NCBI GenBank assembly: GCA_958430865.1 | Contig: CAUDNR010000044.1 | Span: 1-15,906 of the forward strand | Direction: 5' to 3' | Source: Entrophospora sp. SA101 | Lineage: Eukaryota; Glomeromycota; Glomeromycetes; Entrophosporales; Entrophosporaceae | Length of the DNA: 15,906 bases | Shown: one piece after another, positions 1 to 8,536 of the stretch | Position numbering within the stretch: position 1 is the first letter of the stretch | Layout: each line of letters begins with the position of its first letter | Program-made: the position numbers and the translations under genes | The notes under the pieces: model-generated | What the model was told of the DNA's origin: nothing | Database searches by the model: none | What the model saw: only the letters and a program-made list of their open reading frames with translations

Positions 1-363
1 TAAACAAATAAATTGATGTACTTATTTGGAAATGCGCGCATGTTACTTTGTAACACAAATTGAATGTCCACCATGCTGAGCTCCCCTCATTTGTCGTATG
101 TATTATATTATTTATTTTACTGTATTAGTATTAATATTATTGTACAAAGTATCACGTGATCGTTTCATAATATCTTGGTTTTGCGGATATCTTGATTTAG
201 CAGATAATATCGCTAAATCGAGATACAATGTGTATAAAATTTGATTATTGTTTATCCAATTGAATTATTTTACAGAAATTGATAAATTGATTAAAATTGA
301 TAGATTATCAAAATCTAAATTATTTATTTTTTTGTTTTTTTTAAAATAAAAAATAACCAAAAA
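1..363. other. Intergenic DNA left of the lyase relic
   Basis: No coding frame is visible here. The stretch is AT-rich, with a 10-bp palindrome ATCACGTGAT at 151-160 that contains an E-box-like CACGTG, an inverted repeat at 188-225 listed separately, and T/A runs at about 326-355 just before the adenylosuccinate lyase relic. It could contain the former promoter of that gene, but no core element can be assigned. Confidence 0.5.
188..225. repeat. 14-bp imperfect inverted repeat with 10-nt loop
   Basis: TATCTTGATTTAGC at 188-201 is answered by GCTAAATCGAGATA at 212-225. The arms pair over 14 positions with a single G:T-type mismatch around a 10-nt spacer. The preceding sequence (about 168-187, TCTTGGTTTTGCGGA) is less AT-rich than its surroundings. 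It may be the tip of a terminal-inverted-repeat element or a hairpin; no partner copy is seen inside the window. Confidence 0.6.
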
Positions 364-1428
364 ATATCTGTTAATAATAAATATGAAAGTCCTCTAACAT
401 CTCAATATGCTTCACCAGAAATGATGGTGCTTTTTTCTCCAGCTAATCATTATTACATTTGGAGAAAACTTTGGTTGAAATTAGCTATAGCTGAAAAAGA
501 GTTAGCATTACTGAAATCCAGTAACAGCACAAACATATTCGCATAAAGCTGATGTGGATATTTTGAATGTGATTAGTTCATTGGGTCAACAGCTCATAAA
601 ATAGCTACAGATATTAGGCTGTTGGAAAATCTCAAAGAGATAGAAGAACCATTCGAGAAGGATCAAATAGGTAGTTCTGCTATGGCATATAAAAGAAATC
701 CTATGCAATGTGAAAGGGTTTGTAGTCTGGCTAGACATCTGATGACACTCAATAACAATGCCTTGATGACCAATAGTGTACAATGGTTAGAAAGAACTTT
801 AGATGATAGGTTTGTTTTTATTATTGTTATATATAACATTCAAAGAGATTAATTTATAATTAAAATCAAATATATATACAAAAATATGTGTGTTTGTAGT
901 TCCAATTGATGAATTTCATTCCCCAAGGCATTTATTATGACAGACATATATTGGAAGGACTTGTAGTCTATCCTAAAGTTATAGAACATCATATAGCACA
1001 TGAATTGCCTTTTATGGCAACAGAGAATATTATAATGACAATGGTGAAAAAAAAAGAGGACCATTAGACATGTCATGAAGAGATTAGAGTCTTAAGTCAT
1101 CAAGCTGCAAAAAAAGTCAAGGATGATGGTGAAGAAAATGATTTAATTGAGAGAATTAAAAAGACTGAATATTTTAAACCAATTTGGGATGAGGTAATAT
1201 TCATAAATTTTTTTTTGATTGCTCTCTCCCTTTAAGATGGGATAATCTATTTAATATACATATATATTTATTTATACAATCAGCTTGAATCATTGCTGGA
1301 TTTAAAACCATTTATTGGATGTGCACCACAACAAGTTGATAAATTTTTAAAAGAATATGTACAGCCATCACTTTAAACCTTATTCGGAAATTTTAACTAA
1401 TGCCAAACAAGCAATTTTAAATGTTTAA
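364..1428 (+). pseudogene. ADE13: Adenylosuccinate lyase relic (purine biosynthesis), internally deleted
   Basis: The functional family cleaves SAICAR and adenylosuccinate in purine synthesis. The reading matches eukaryotic adenylosuccinate lyase: an N-terminal block ([28 protein letters not shown], about 382-513), then directly a block that belongs near residue 235 ([16 protein letters not shown], from 518), then the fumarate-lyase signature [11 protein letters not shown] at about 670-703 and [16 protein letters not shown]. Two introns remain recognisable, 810-899 and 1194-1283, both GT-AG and 90 nt. The last exon gives FIGCAPQQVDKFLKEYVQPSL. Lesions: the expected start reads ATA (364-366); about 190 residues are missing at about 514-517; there is a 1-nt loss near 590; two adjacent TGA at 907-912 sit where the family has Arg-Arg; about eight residues and the frame are lost near 945; TAG is at 1065-1067; and an extra base near 1373 precedes the ancestral C-terminus ending at 1428. 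The deleted part includes catalytic histidine regions, so no enzyme can be made. The family assignment is secure. The symbol is that of the yeast orthologue (ADSL in animals). Confidence 0.9.
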
Positions 1429-1529
1429 AAAACCATCAAAATAAAAAATAATTGATAATAGAAAATTTTAAAATTGTGTATATATGTGTGTGTGTGTATT
1501 TTTTTTTTACAATTGTATTTCTAATTCTA
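1429..1529. other. Short spacer between two convergent relics
   Basis: About 100 bp of A/T-rich DNA separates the ancestral stop of the lyase relic from the stop of the desaturase relic on the opposite strand. It contains an AATAAA-like stretch near 1440 and a short TG run at about 1485-1497. Nothing else is visible. Confidence 0.5.
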
Positions 1530-2474
1530 TTACTCATTTTTCACCATGTTGTGTCTATCAACATGTGATTTTGCAACTTTTCCTAATAATTTAATTTGAT
1601 TAGCAACATCTCTAAGTGTACTAAGGACTAATATATTGTCTTTAACAAAACCATATAGATGATATTGGAGATTGGCTTCTCAACAAAATTGCATCACCAA
1701 TGATTGACATTTTCTAAGATTGTGTCTTGGCATTCTTGGAAAAAGATGGTGTATAACTTGGAATTGCAAGCCACCATGAAACCAATCCATCCACCAAGGA
1801 CAATCAACATCCATAGTTGTCCATAACATTTTTCTTGAGAATGATTCCTTGGTACCAAAATGTGATAGTGTGATTTGTACATGCAACAACATTGTTACAC
1901 TATGCGATATTAAGATGTAGATTATTCCTATATAAATATTTGGTAGAAAAGATAATATGAATAGGTACCATGACCAGAATGTTATCATGCCACATATTTC
2001 CAAATTTCTAAATAGAACATTTTCTTCATTTATCAAGAAATTGACTGACAGGAAATAAAGATTAAATTTACCAAAACACAAGATTAGGTAATAGGTGAAA
2101 TGTTGGTAAGAGATCAGAAGTTTTGCTATTGGACCAATTTCCATTTTCCTTTTATAAAAAGTTGAATATAAACCTCCAAATAGTTTTGCTGTGATGGCAA
2201 AAAATGGTATATGTTGAATGTTGGGATCATGTTCAGGATGATTTGTTACAATATGATGAACATAATGATTTCTTTTCCATCATCCATTACTCAAACCACC
2301 ACAAAATGATGAGATGAACACACTGATCAGATTATCAATGACTAGGTTGTGTGTTATACCACTATGTCCTGTATCATGTGCTGTGAATGCAAATTGGTGT
2401 CAAAATGCTCCAAGGAAGATTGCACTTAATATATAGTAGGAATAATCATTGTTTGGGTTGTTTAATACTAGATA

Positions 2475-2503
2475 CAGTGTGATTCAAAAAAAATGGTGGT
2501 CGC
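2475..2503 (+). repeat. Left terminal inverted repeat of the Tc1 element
   Basis: This 29-bp end starts CAGTGTGATTC, continues with eight A and TGGTGGTCGC, and directly follows the TA duplication at 2473-2474. It matches the right end at 28 of 29 positions; the difference is C here against T (on the opposite strand) near the inner edge. Confidence 0.95.
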
Positions 2504-2577
2504 AAAAATATTACATAACTCAACGATTACATAACATAATTAAATAAAAATATATTCATTTGAAAGCTTATAAACTA

Positions 2578-2583
2578 TTTTAT
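2578..2583 (-). terminator. Candidate polyadenylation signal of the transposase
   Basis: On the minus strand this reads AATAAA, 14 nt downstream of the transposase stop codon (2598-2600). It is a plausible polyadenylation signal, but in DNA this AT-rich the motif is common, so position is the main support. Confidence 0.35.
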
Positions 2584-2597
2584 TAAATAATAAGAAA

Positions 2598-3587
2598 TTA
2601 ATAAGAAATTCTATCGCCATTTTTTTCCAAAACTAACTCACATATTCTTTTCATAGACATAATAATATTTTTAACTGTCTCCTGAGGAATTTTCTCCCAT
2701 TCTTCTACCATAAATTGTTTCAATTCATCAACATTTCTAGGCATCCTTTTTTCAACATTATTCTTCATAATGTACCATATATTCTCTATTGGATTGAGAT
2801 CAGGACTGTTGGATGGCCAGTCAATTGTATTAATCTTATTTTCAGCAATGAAATCTTTTGCAACACGCGATGTGTGCTTTGGATCGTTGTCCTGTTGCAA
2901 ACGCCAGCTTCTACCATACAAACTTTGTGCAGCAGGCAAAAGCTGGGTCTGCAATATGTTGACATAATAAGGCCCATCCATAATATCAGTAAAACAAAAT
3001 AATGGCGTTTTACCTTTTAACGAAATTCCTCCCCATGCCATTACTTTTTGCCGTGATTTTGGCAATCTGCGAACTGGTCTCTGTCCATCTTTGTGCCATC
3101 TACGAATTTTGTTACGAAAAAGATCAAATGCTGTCTCGTCTGTAAATATTGTATGGCTCCAATTGTCATTCAAATGAGTTTGTGTCCATGCTATTCGGGC
3201 TTCAAAGTGACAAGTGGTTAGCATTGGAGTTCCAATAGGGACAGAACTTTTGTAACCTTTTTTTTTCATGTGTCGCCAAACAGTAGGTTGCGAAATAGAC
3301 ACATTGTGTGTTACTTGGAGTTTAATTGCAAGTTGGTGTGTTGAAATAGCAGTATTATGGCGAACAACTTGCCCAATGGAACGTGATAGATTTTGTGTAA
3401 CCTTCGATGGATGACCATTCCCACCTTTATGTTCAATAGATCCGGTTTCTTTTAGTTTTTTTAAGTTGTTCTCAACTGTACGGAGAGGTATGTTTGTTTT
3501 TTCATGTATTTCTTTTGGTGAATGGATACCATTCATCCAAAAATGAAAAATAGTCTTACGTTGTGCTTCTAATTTTGCGTTAACCAT
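2598..3587 (-). CDS. Tc1/mariner-family transposase (DD34E), intact
   Basis: This 329-aa protein would catalyse cut-and-paste transposition into TA sites. The N-terminal half has two helix-turn-helix-like segments (about residues 1-55 and 70-110, with PLRTVENNLKKLK and SISQPTVWRHMKKKGY) and a GRPR-type linker (GHPSK). The catalytic domain has the triad: D in TDETAFDLF, D in QQDNDPKHTS and E in SPDLNPIENIW. I count 34 residues between the second D and the E, which is the Tc1 arrangement. There are no introns, stops or frameshifts, and the length is normal for the family (about 340 aa). The start is the only sensible ATG, at complement 3585-3587, about 145 bp inside the right terminal repeat. 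No host protein fusion is seen. Activity is inferred from integrity only. Confidence 0.96.
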   Translation of the reverse strand: MVNAKLEAQRKTIFHFWMNGIHSPKEIHEKTNIPLRTVENNLKKLKETGSIEHKGGNGHPSKVTQNLSRSIGQVVRHNTAISTHQLAIKLQVTHNVSISQPTVWRHMKKKGYKSSVPIGTPMLTTCHFEARIAWTQTHLNDNWSHTIFTDETAFDLFRNKIRRWHKDGQRPVRRLPKSRQKVMAWGGISLKGKTPLFCFTDIMDGPYYVNILQTQLLPAAQSLYGRSWRLQQDNDPKHTSRVAKDFIAENKINTIDWPSNSPDLNPIENIWYIMKNNVEKRMPRNVDELKQFMVEEWEKIPQETVKNIIMSMKRICELVLEKNGDRISY

Positions 3588-3730
3588 TCTTTACAAAGCT
3601 TGAAGGTTAAAAGGTAAAGAAAAAACAATGTAATAACATATACGAAGACTGATTATCATGTAAACAATCATATCCAATCACATTTATCATATAAGTAAAT
3701 GAGAACTTTTTTTTTAATAAATTCAAATAA

Positions 3731-3759
3731 GCAACCACCATTTTTTTTGAATCACACTG
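3731..3759 (-). repeat. Right terminal inverted repeat of the Tc1 element
   Basis: This is the 29-bp right end, reading CAGTGTGATTC, eight A, then TGGTGGTTGC on the minus strand, followed by the TA duplication at 3760-3761. It is identical to the left end except for one transition. Confidence 0.95.
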
Positions 3760-3824
3760 TATCATGCTGAATAAATTAATAGTATGTATTTTATAGTCTC
3801 AAGTAAATAATTAAAATAATTACG

Positions 3825-5037
3825 TATGCACATGCATGTGTATGTTTGCATATATTATCATCAATAAAATTACAATTAAAATAAGATACATTATTCAATA
3901 AATTCAACTAGTGATAATTAGTAATTCATGTTCCATTTTTTAGGTTAATAGATAATCAAATGAATTTATTCTTTTTTGTATTTATGATGTACTTCCATTG
4001 CATTCAATTGATATGAATCATCATAAGTAAAACAGTTTGATTTTGTTGAAAGAACAATTTATAATTAATATTATTTTCTGTTAATTATTTATATAAATGT
4101 TTACTTGACATTTTCAAATGCTGAATAAATAAAATTTTATTAAATTATAACTTTACTATCACTATATTCTTTTTACATATAAAACATAAGAAATTAGAAA
4201 AATTACAAGTGATGTCTAGACTTCTCCAAGTAATACTGAGAAATAGGCAGCTTTTACTAAGTAAATGAAACTTTACTAAATAGTAAGTAACTTTAGACTA
4301 GTAATAATTTGGAGTGAATAGCTTATACGAAAGAAATAATACCTTTTACTAAGGGATGAGTATCAGTTACTATGGGATGAGTATATATGATTTTCAAAGA
4401 AATTGAAAGCTTTTACTAAATTATTTTGTTTGAAATTTTACAAGAAATTAAAGGGGTTTATAATCTACATATAGAAAAATTGAGCCAATTTGGACGTGTT
4501 TTGCATACTTTTTATTATGCAACTTGTATATTCAGTCGCCGATCTACATATAAATTGACACGTGATTCCCCTACCCTTAATTTGGAGGTACATTCAATGG
4601 CCTGATATTTCATTCATCAAAGTGTTTTAAAATTTCCATCTTCATCCGTTTTATCCAGTAAGATTATTAAATTCAATTTTCTGTTTTTCTGACTAATAAA
4701 AATGTTTGTTATTTTTATTTTTGGGGCATAGATTGGTCGACAAAAATTATTATTATTATACTACCAAATTAGTCACATGCCTATATTAATAGCTGTTTTA
4801 AAAATCGTGAACACTAGCCGGTTTTTTTAATTAGTCACTATAAATTACGTACTACTATTTACACCATAAACATTAAATTTTAACGCATAAATAATAAGTG
4901 TTTTTTGAAAGTGGTTTTTTTAATGATGCCAAAAATGCACATTTATTATTATCTTGTATTATAATAATAATATTAAACAAATTCATTAATTTTATTTCTT
5001 AAAGTTGTACACGCGATCTTTCTTATATATACATTAA
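3825..5037. other. AT-rich intergenic region upstream of the membrane-protein gene
   Basis: No convincing gene is seen in about 1.2 kb. Visible items are four CTTTACTAA-type motifs (about 4254, 4272, 4343, 4411), a tandem 21-bp duplication (4346-4387), a direct repeat ATCTACATATA at 4463-4473 and 4542-4552, and a 7-bp inverted repeat TTGCATA/TATGCAA at about 4501-4522. A CACGTG lies at 4559-4564, about 475 bp upstream of the next gene's ATG. Part of this stretch presumably holds that gene's promoter. The 5' third of the desaturase relic was expected near 3825-4100 but I could not recognise it. Confidence 0.5.
4346..4387. repeat. Tandem 21-bp duplication, two copies
   Basis: TTACTAAGGGATGAGTATCAG at 4346-4366 is followed at once by TTACTATGGGATGAGTATATA at 4367-4387. 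The first 18 positions agree at 17, so this is a recent small tandem duplication. No function is evident. Confidence 0.7.
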
Positions 5038-6876
5038 ATGAATAATTTAACATCAAATATTTTAATAATTGTTTCTCTGCTTATAATATTATTCAAAGCT
5101 GTTGATGCACGTAAGTTTGTATTTGTAAATTATTATGATCTTTACTGTTCATACTAAAAGATTCTTTATTTTATGTTAAAATAGAATTTAATGGCTATAC
5201 TATTATATTAACAATATTTATTTTATTTTATTTATAAACAATAATATACTTTTTTAGAGGGATCATGTTGCTACTCATTATCGTCTGAATTAAAACAACC
5301 TCCCGATTTATTTTTGTTAAACCTTACAGCATCTCATGTAAGCTCAAAAAAAAACAATAATATATATATAGCTCAAATTGGACTTCCTCCAAAATATATA
5401 GTACAAGACAATCCATCATCTCCTCTTTCATTTGTTCATTGTCAAAAAACTGTAAAAACTGGCACGTTAGAACCTGTTTATGAGTGTGAATCAAGAGACA
5501 AGGAAATTTTCTTTATACAAATCCTAGTAAAATTCCCACAAGAAAGTAACAATGGTACAACTAATATGCAATTACCTGATGTAAATGTCACTATATTTGG
5601 TGATAGATGTGAACAAAGGGCTGTTTGTCAAGATTTGGCTTCATTAAATGAAAATCAGAATTCTGATAAAATTTCACTGGGTCCAATGGGTACTTGGCCA
5701 AAATATTCCGTTATAATAGGTGGTTGTATTTTAGGTCTGGCATTAGTGGGTTCTCTTTACCTGGTTTATAAAAGAAATAAATCAAGTGAAAGCGGCGATT
5801 CCCATACAAGAGATAAGCCTGGGAAAAAAGATTCAATATTTTCTCCTAATTCACTTTTAGATTCAGGCGATAATCAAGATGACGACAATAATGATAATCA
5901 TAGACCAAAAAACACTTTGATAAATCTAGACGATGATAATAATATCAATAGTAGTAATAGCATTAATCGTAGTAGTGGAATTAGTATCGACAAATCAAGT
6001 AGACTTTCAAAACATAATAAAACTCACCGAGAATCCAAAATTAAACAACTAGAATCATATGTTGATGAAGGTGGAATTGTAAACACAAAATCTGTGTCAC
6101 CAAGATTAAGTTTAGGTTCAGATAATCATGAATTTGTACCAGCCTCTTCTTCTGTTGTTATCGAAGTTGATAAAGATTCATCGTTGTTTACATCCAACAA
6201 CAACAGCAGCAGCAATCGTCACAGTAGTCACAGTAATAGATCTTCTAGAAGTCATTCTAACAGACTATCAAAAGTTGATCATCAGAACCTAACCTCGGCC
6301 AGGTCACGAAACATAAAAAGCAGTGGAAGCGATCATCGAGACGGAAAAGATTCGTTGAGTATTTCCAATTCCAATTCATCATCATCTAAAAATAAAAATA
6401 GTGCCCCCGAATTACACCATAAATTTTCTACAAAAACCCCATCACATGATGACAAAAAATTCAATAACGATAAAGAAAGATCAAAATCATATCAACGAAA
6501 AAATAAATCTAAAAAATCACTGTCAAAACAATCTGGTGAAAAGGCGGCGAGGGAAGAAGAGGATGAAGATGACAAACCATTAGGACAAATATTATCTTTA
6601 AAAAATCTAAACGGTGAGAATAATGGCGTTAGTATTGTTGATGATTTTTTTGATTCAGTGTTTGATGAAGCTTTAGCAGCTTATTCAGATTCAGATTCAG
6701 ATTCAGATTCAGATTCAGATTCAGATTCAGATTCAGAAAAAGCTAATAGTAAGAATAGGATTGTTACTGATGGTGGTGAAGAAGAAAACACAACAAAAGA
6801 CAAAAGGCTTAATAACGAAAAAGAGCAAATTATAGAGAGTGATGACGAAATACCTATTGGAAAATTAAGGAGATGA
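5038..6876 (+). CDS. Predicted type I membrane protein with signal peptide and Ser/Asp-rich tail, family unknown
   Basis: I do not recognise the family. Two exons: 5038-5110 and 5258-6876, with a 147-nt GT-AG intron (GTAAGT donor, TTTTTAG acceptor) joining in frame to give 563 aa. Residues 1-24 form a signal peptide (ILIIVSLLIILF core, probable cleavage after AVDA). The ectodomain (25-173) has six cysteines (GSCCYS, VHCQK, YECES, DRCEQRAVC), enough for three disulfides, and Asn-X-Ser/Thr sites at NLT, NGT and NVT. One membrane span follows at about 174-195 (YSVIIGGCILGLALVGSLYLVY) and then basic KRNK, which places the tail in the cytosol. The tail (196-563) is low-complexity: Asn/Asp-rich, Ser/His/Arg-rich, a Lys-rich segment, an SD repeat and an acidic C-terminus. 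Signal peptide plus span suggests a cell-surface or endomembrane receptor-like or cell-wall-associated protein; that is inference. The start is the first ATG in frame and gives the signal peptide. Confidence 0.75.
6685..6732 (+). repeat. TCAGAT hexanucleotide repeat, eight units, coding (Ser-Asp)8
   Basis: Eight perfect TCAGAT units inside the cytosolic tail of the membrane protein encode alternating Ser-Asp, followed by Ser-Glu. Being a multiple of three, length change would keep the frame. Ser-Asp runs are good acidic-kinase (CK2-like) substrates, which is general knowledge, not shown here. Confidence 0.95.
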
Positions 6877-7480
6877 AATTTTCACATAATAATTAACTAA
6901 TTAATATTTTTGTAATTTATTAGTAGTAAATTAAATGTATTTATTAGTAGATATTATTATTAGTGAATTAAATTAAATTATTTATTTATTTATATTATTA
7001 TTATTCAAACATTTTAAATCAATAATTATGTTATAATGGCATGCTGTAACAAAATCAAAGTGAATATAATGTCACAAAAAATTGCAGTGTGCCAACAATA
7101 AAGACTATTATTCCATATTAATATGTACAAATAGTAAATAGTAAATTTGCTTATAATTAAATTTAACCTACAAATCATAAATCAGACCAGGTAGGTACAT
7201 CGACGTTAACATAGTTTTCAATAAAAATTCCAAACGATTTCATTATATTGTCTCCAATATTAATCTTCTGGATAATAAATGTGATCGGTCACGTGAAGGT
7301 TTTTTAAAACTTTTCTTTAACATGATAAACAAAGTTACCTATATATGTGTGTGTGTGTAATATTCTTTGCCTTGAAGTTATACTGGCATAAATATAGACT
7401 AGGTCATTCCAACCAAAGGATTTTATCATTGATACACATTAATTATTAGTTTTTAATGCCTTTCACAGGGGGTCAAAATT
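6877..7480. other. AT-rich intergenic DNA after the membrane-protein gene
   Basis: The first part is TTA/TAT-rich and holds the presumed 3' UTR; an AATAAA lies at about 7097. A 27-bp segment at 7038-7064 resembles one at 14870-14900. A short minus-strand open segment at 7175-7267 is listed separately. A TG run is at about 7347-7358, and CACGTG occurs at 7290-7295. I see no complete gene. Confidence 0.45.
7175..7267 (-). pseudogene. Possible terminal exon or exon relic on the minus strand
   Basis: On the minus strand an acceptor-like TTATTATCCAG is followed by 30 open codons ending in TGA: KINIGDNIMKSFGIF continuing to NVDVPTWSDL. The composition is protein-like (Trp, Asp, Gly, mixed codons) and unlike random AT-rich DNA. 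Minus-strand sequence upstream (7381-7740) also shows short protein-like stretches, for example CINDKILWLE and EYGISKDKIEEFFAHH, but each is interrupted by stops. I do not recognise the family; it may be a decayed gene. Confidence 0.25.
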
Positions 7481-7987
7481 TTATCAAACCCAGTTGCAGA
7501 TCCCTCCCTCCGCTGACGACATTTGATTTTTTTGGATGATCACTTTTCGTTTGTAAAGTCTAAATTAGGAGTAGCCCCGTTGAAATTAAAGGAGAAAATT
7601 TCTTTCATGGTGAGCAAAAAACTCTTCTATTTTATCTTTACTGATTCCGTATTCTCGAACTTCAACTTCTCTCGCTGAGACTTGCAACATCGTAATATCT
7701 GACTTGTATAAAGGTAGACTTGATTCAAATTCCTTTCAATCAGTTGTCTTTCTTTTGTTTTCTCGTATTAAAGACTCTTTAGTTTACTCGCTACTTTGGG
7801 ATTAATACAGTTACTATATATAATTTTTAGGAAATCATCGTTTTTTATGCAAAAACTTACAACCTCGGCAAATTTACTTGATATTGATGATGCAGTTTGT
7901 ATTCATTTAAACACTTATATATATATATATACTATATAGAGTTTAATTAATTTTATAACAAACTATTATTAATCAGAGATTTCTTTC

Positions 7988-8182
7988 GTGTTTTTTTCTT
8001 CCATCTCAAAAAAGACGGGATCAAAATTTTTCCATCGAGTTTGTAACGAGCCGAGGGCATCTTTCACATGCGAGTCTGTTTGCATTGACCATTCTGTCCT
8101 AAACAAAAGCCTATTGCCAGTTCATAACTCAATAGCTTTGGATATGACCTTGAAATTCTTGGAGAAATATCCAACCAAGTGA
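7988..8182 (+). pseudogene. Short unidentified coding-like ORF, probably a gene fragment
   Basis: A 64-codon open frame begins at GTG (no ATG) and ends at TGA, with sequence such as VCNEPRASFTCESVCIDHS and LDMTLKFLEKYPTK. It has mixed, less AT-driven codon use than surrounding intergenic DNA, which is why I list it. It could be an exon: an AA-GTGAAA donor-like site overlaps its end, and the next open frame starts 40 bp later, but I found no acceptor that joins the frames. No family recognised. Confidence 0.25.
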
Positions 8183-8224
8183 AATTTCGCATAAAAGTAT
8201 AGAAAGTGTAAAATACACACAGAC

Positions 8225-8536
8225 TTGCGTTCAGCAAGAGCTTTACTGGAGCCAGAAAGTAATAAATGTTGCGAATTTATGAAGGTTCTAGGATTGGATG
8301 AGATTTCCCCGGGTTCAAAGTATCTACCAAAATCGAAATCTGAGGTTTCGATTAAGCGAAATACACCACATTCTCATTCTTCAAATTCGAAGTCAAATAA
8401 ATCAGAAGGCCATGAAGATATATTTGCTCCTGCAGAACCTGGCCATGATAATAATCAAAGCGAGGAACGGAATGGACCGATACGGAAGAAGTGGAGAGTA
8501 AGAGGTGGAGACTCGAATCTCCGATTCATCTTTTGA
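8225..8536 (+). pseudogene. Unidentified Ser/Lys-rich ORF, probably a gene fragment
   Basis: About 103 open codons with no ATG at the left end (first codon TTG), so it is either an internal or terminal exon or a broken gene. It begins with a plausible folded segment (ARALLEPESNKCCEFMKVLG, then LDEISPGSKYLPKSKSE), runs into Ser/Asn/Lys/His-rich sequence, and ends with basic PIRKKWRVRGGDSN. Downstream to about 9115 further short segments look protein-like (ERTRDLVTINFTSYV; EKHDDYEFPESLPVCGEK) but change frame and meet stops. No family recognised; a decayed host gene or mobile-element remnant are both possible. Confidence 0.3.

Larger units (their letters stand above)
2475..3759 (-). mobile_element. 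Complete Tc1/mariner DNA transposon
   Basis: The 1285-bp element starts CAGTGTGATTCAAAAAAAAT and ends with its inverted repeat, and is flanked on both sides by TA (2473-2474 and 3760-3761), the standard Tc1/mariner target duplication. It encodes one uninterrupted DD34E transposase on the minus strand. The terminal repeats differ at only one of 29 positions and the reading frame has no lesion, which argues for a recent insertion. Joining the flanks through a single TA restores the desaturase frame, so the target was an exon of that gene. Confidence 0.95.
1530..3824 (-). pseudogene. Front-end / sphingolipid Delta8-type desaturase relic split by a Tc1 transposon
   Basis: The family is membrane-bound di-iron desaturases, usually about 550 aa with an N-terminal cytochrome b5 domain, that desaturate long-chain bases or fatty acids in the ER. 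On - the frame runs 3824-3762, is cut by the 2475-3759 element, and resumes 2472-1530. It keeps the histidine boxes HDTGH (about 2370), HYVHH (about 2260) and the QxxHH-type QVIHH (about 1745), with TTMDVDCPWWMDWFHG between. The C-terminus TLRDVANQIKLLGKVAKSH is also typical. In-frame TGA codons occur at complement 2400-2402 (the family has Trp in FWHQ), 2280-2282 (Trp before WKRNH), 1680-1682 and probably 3762-3764. The loop after LSHF appears some residues short. About 336 codons are traceable; the cytochrome b5 domain and first third are not found, and the left limit at 3824 is approximate. Delta8-sphingolipid versus another front-end regiochemistry cannot be settled from this sequence. Confidence 0.85.

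Noticed and set aside
622..852. A free-standing 76-aa protein at this position
   Set aside because: It is one exon of the lyase relic starting at TTG and running into intron 1; it is not an independent gene.
1694..2144. Intact small desaturase starting at an internal Met
   Set aside because: It lacks the first two histidine boxes and ends at a premature TGA, with the family's C-terminus continuing beyond it.
907..2402. TGA read as tryptophan (alternative genetic code), suggested by TGA at Trp sites in the desaturase
   Set aside because: MOCS1A ends at TGA exactly after its expected Gly-Gly, Trp is TGG in the intact genes, and TGA also stands at Arg positions of the lyase relic together with frameshifts and a large deletion. 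Decay explains all of this.
2715..3002. Plus-strand ORFs inside the transposon
   Set aside because: They are antisense shadows of the transposase frame with no own coding features.
3966..4025. Minus-strand open stretch YDDSYQLNAMEVHHKYKKE as an upstream desaturase exon
   Set aside because: I could not match it to the cytochrome b5 domain or the linker of the family, it lacks clear splice sites, and 19 codons are too few to decide.
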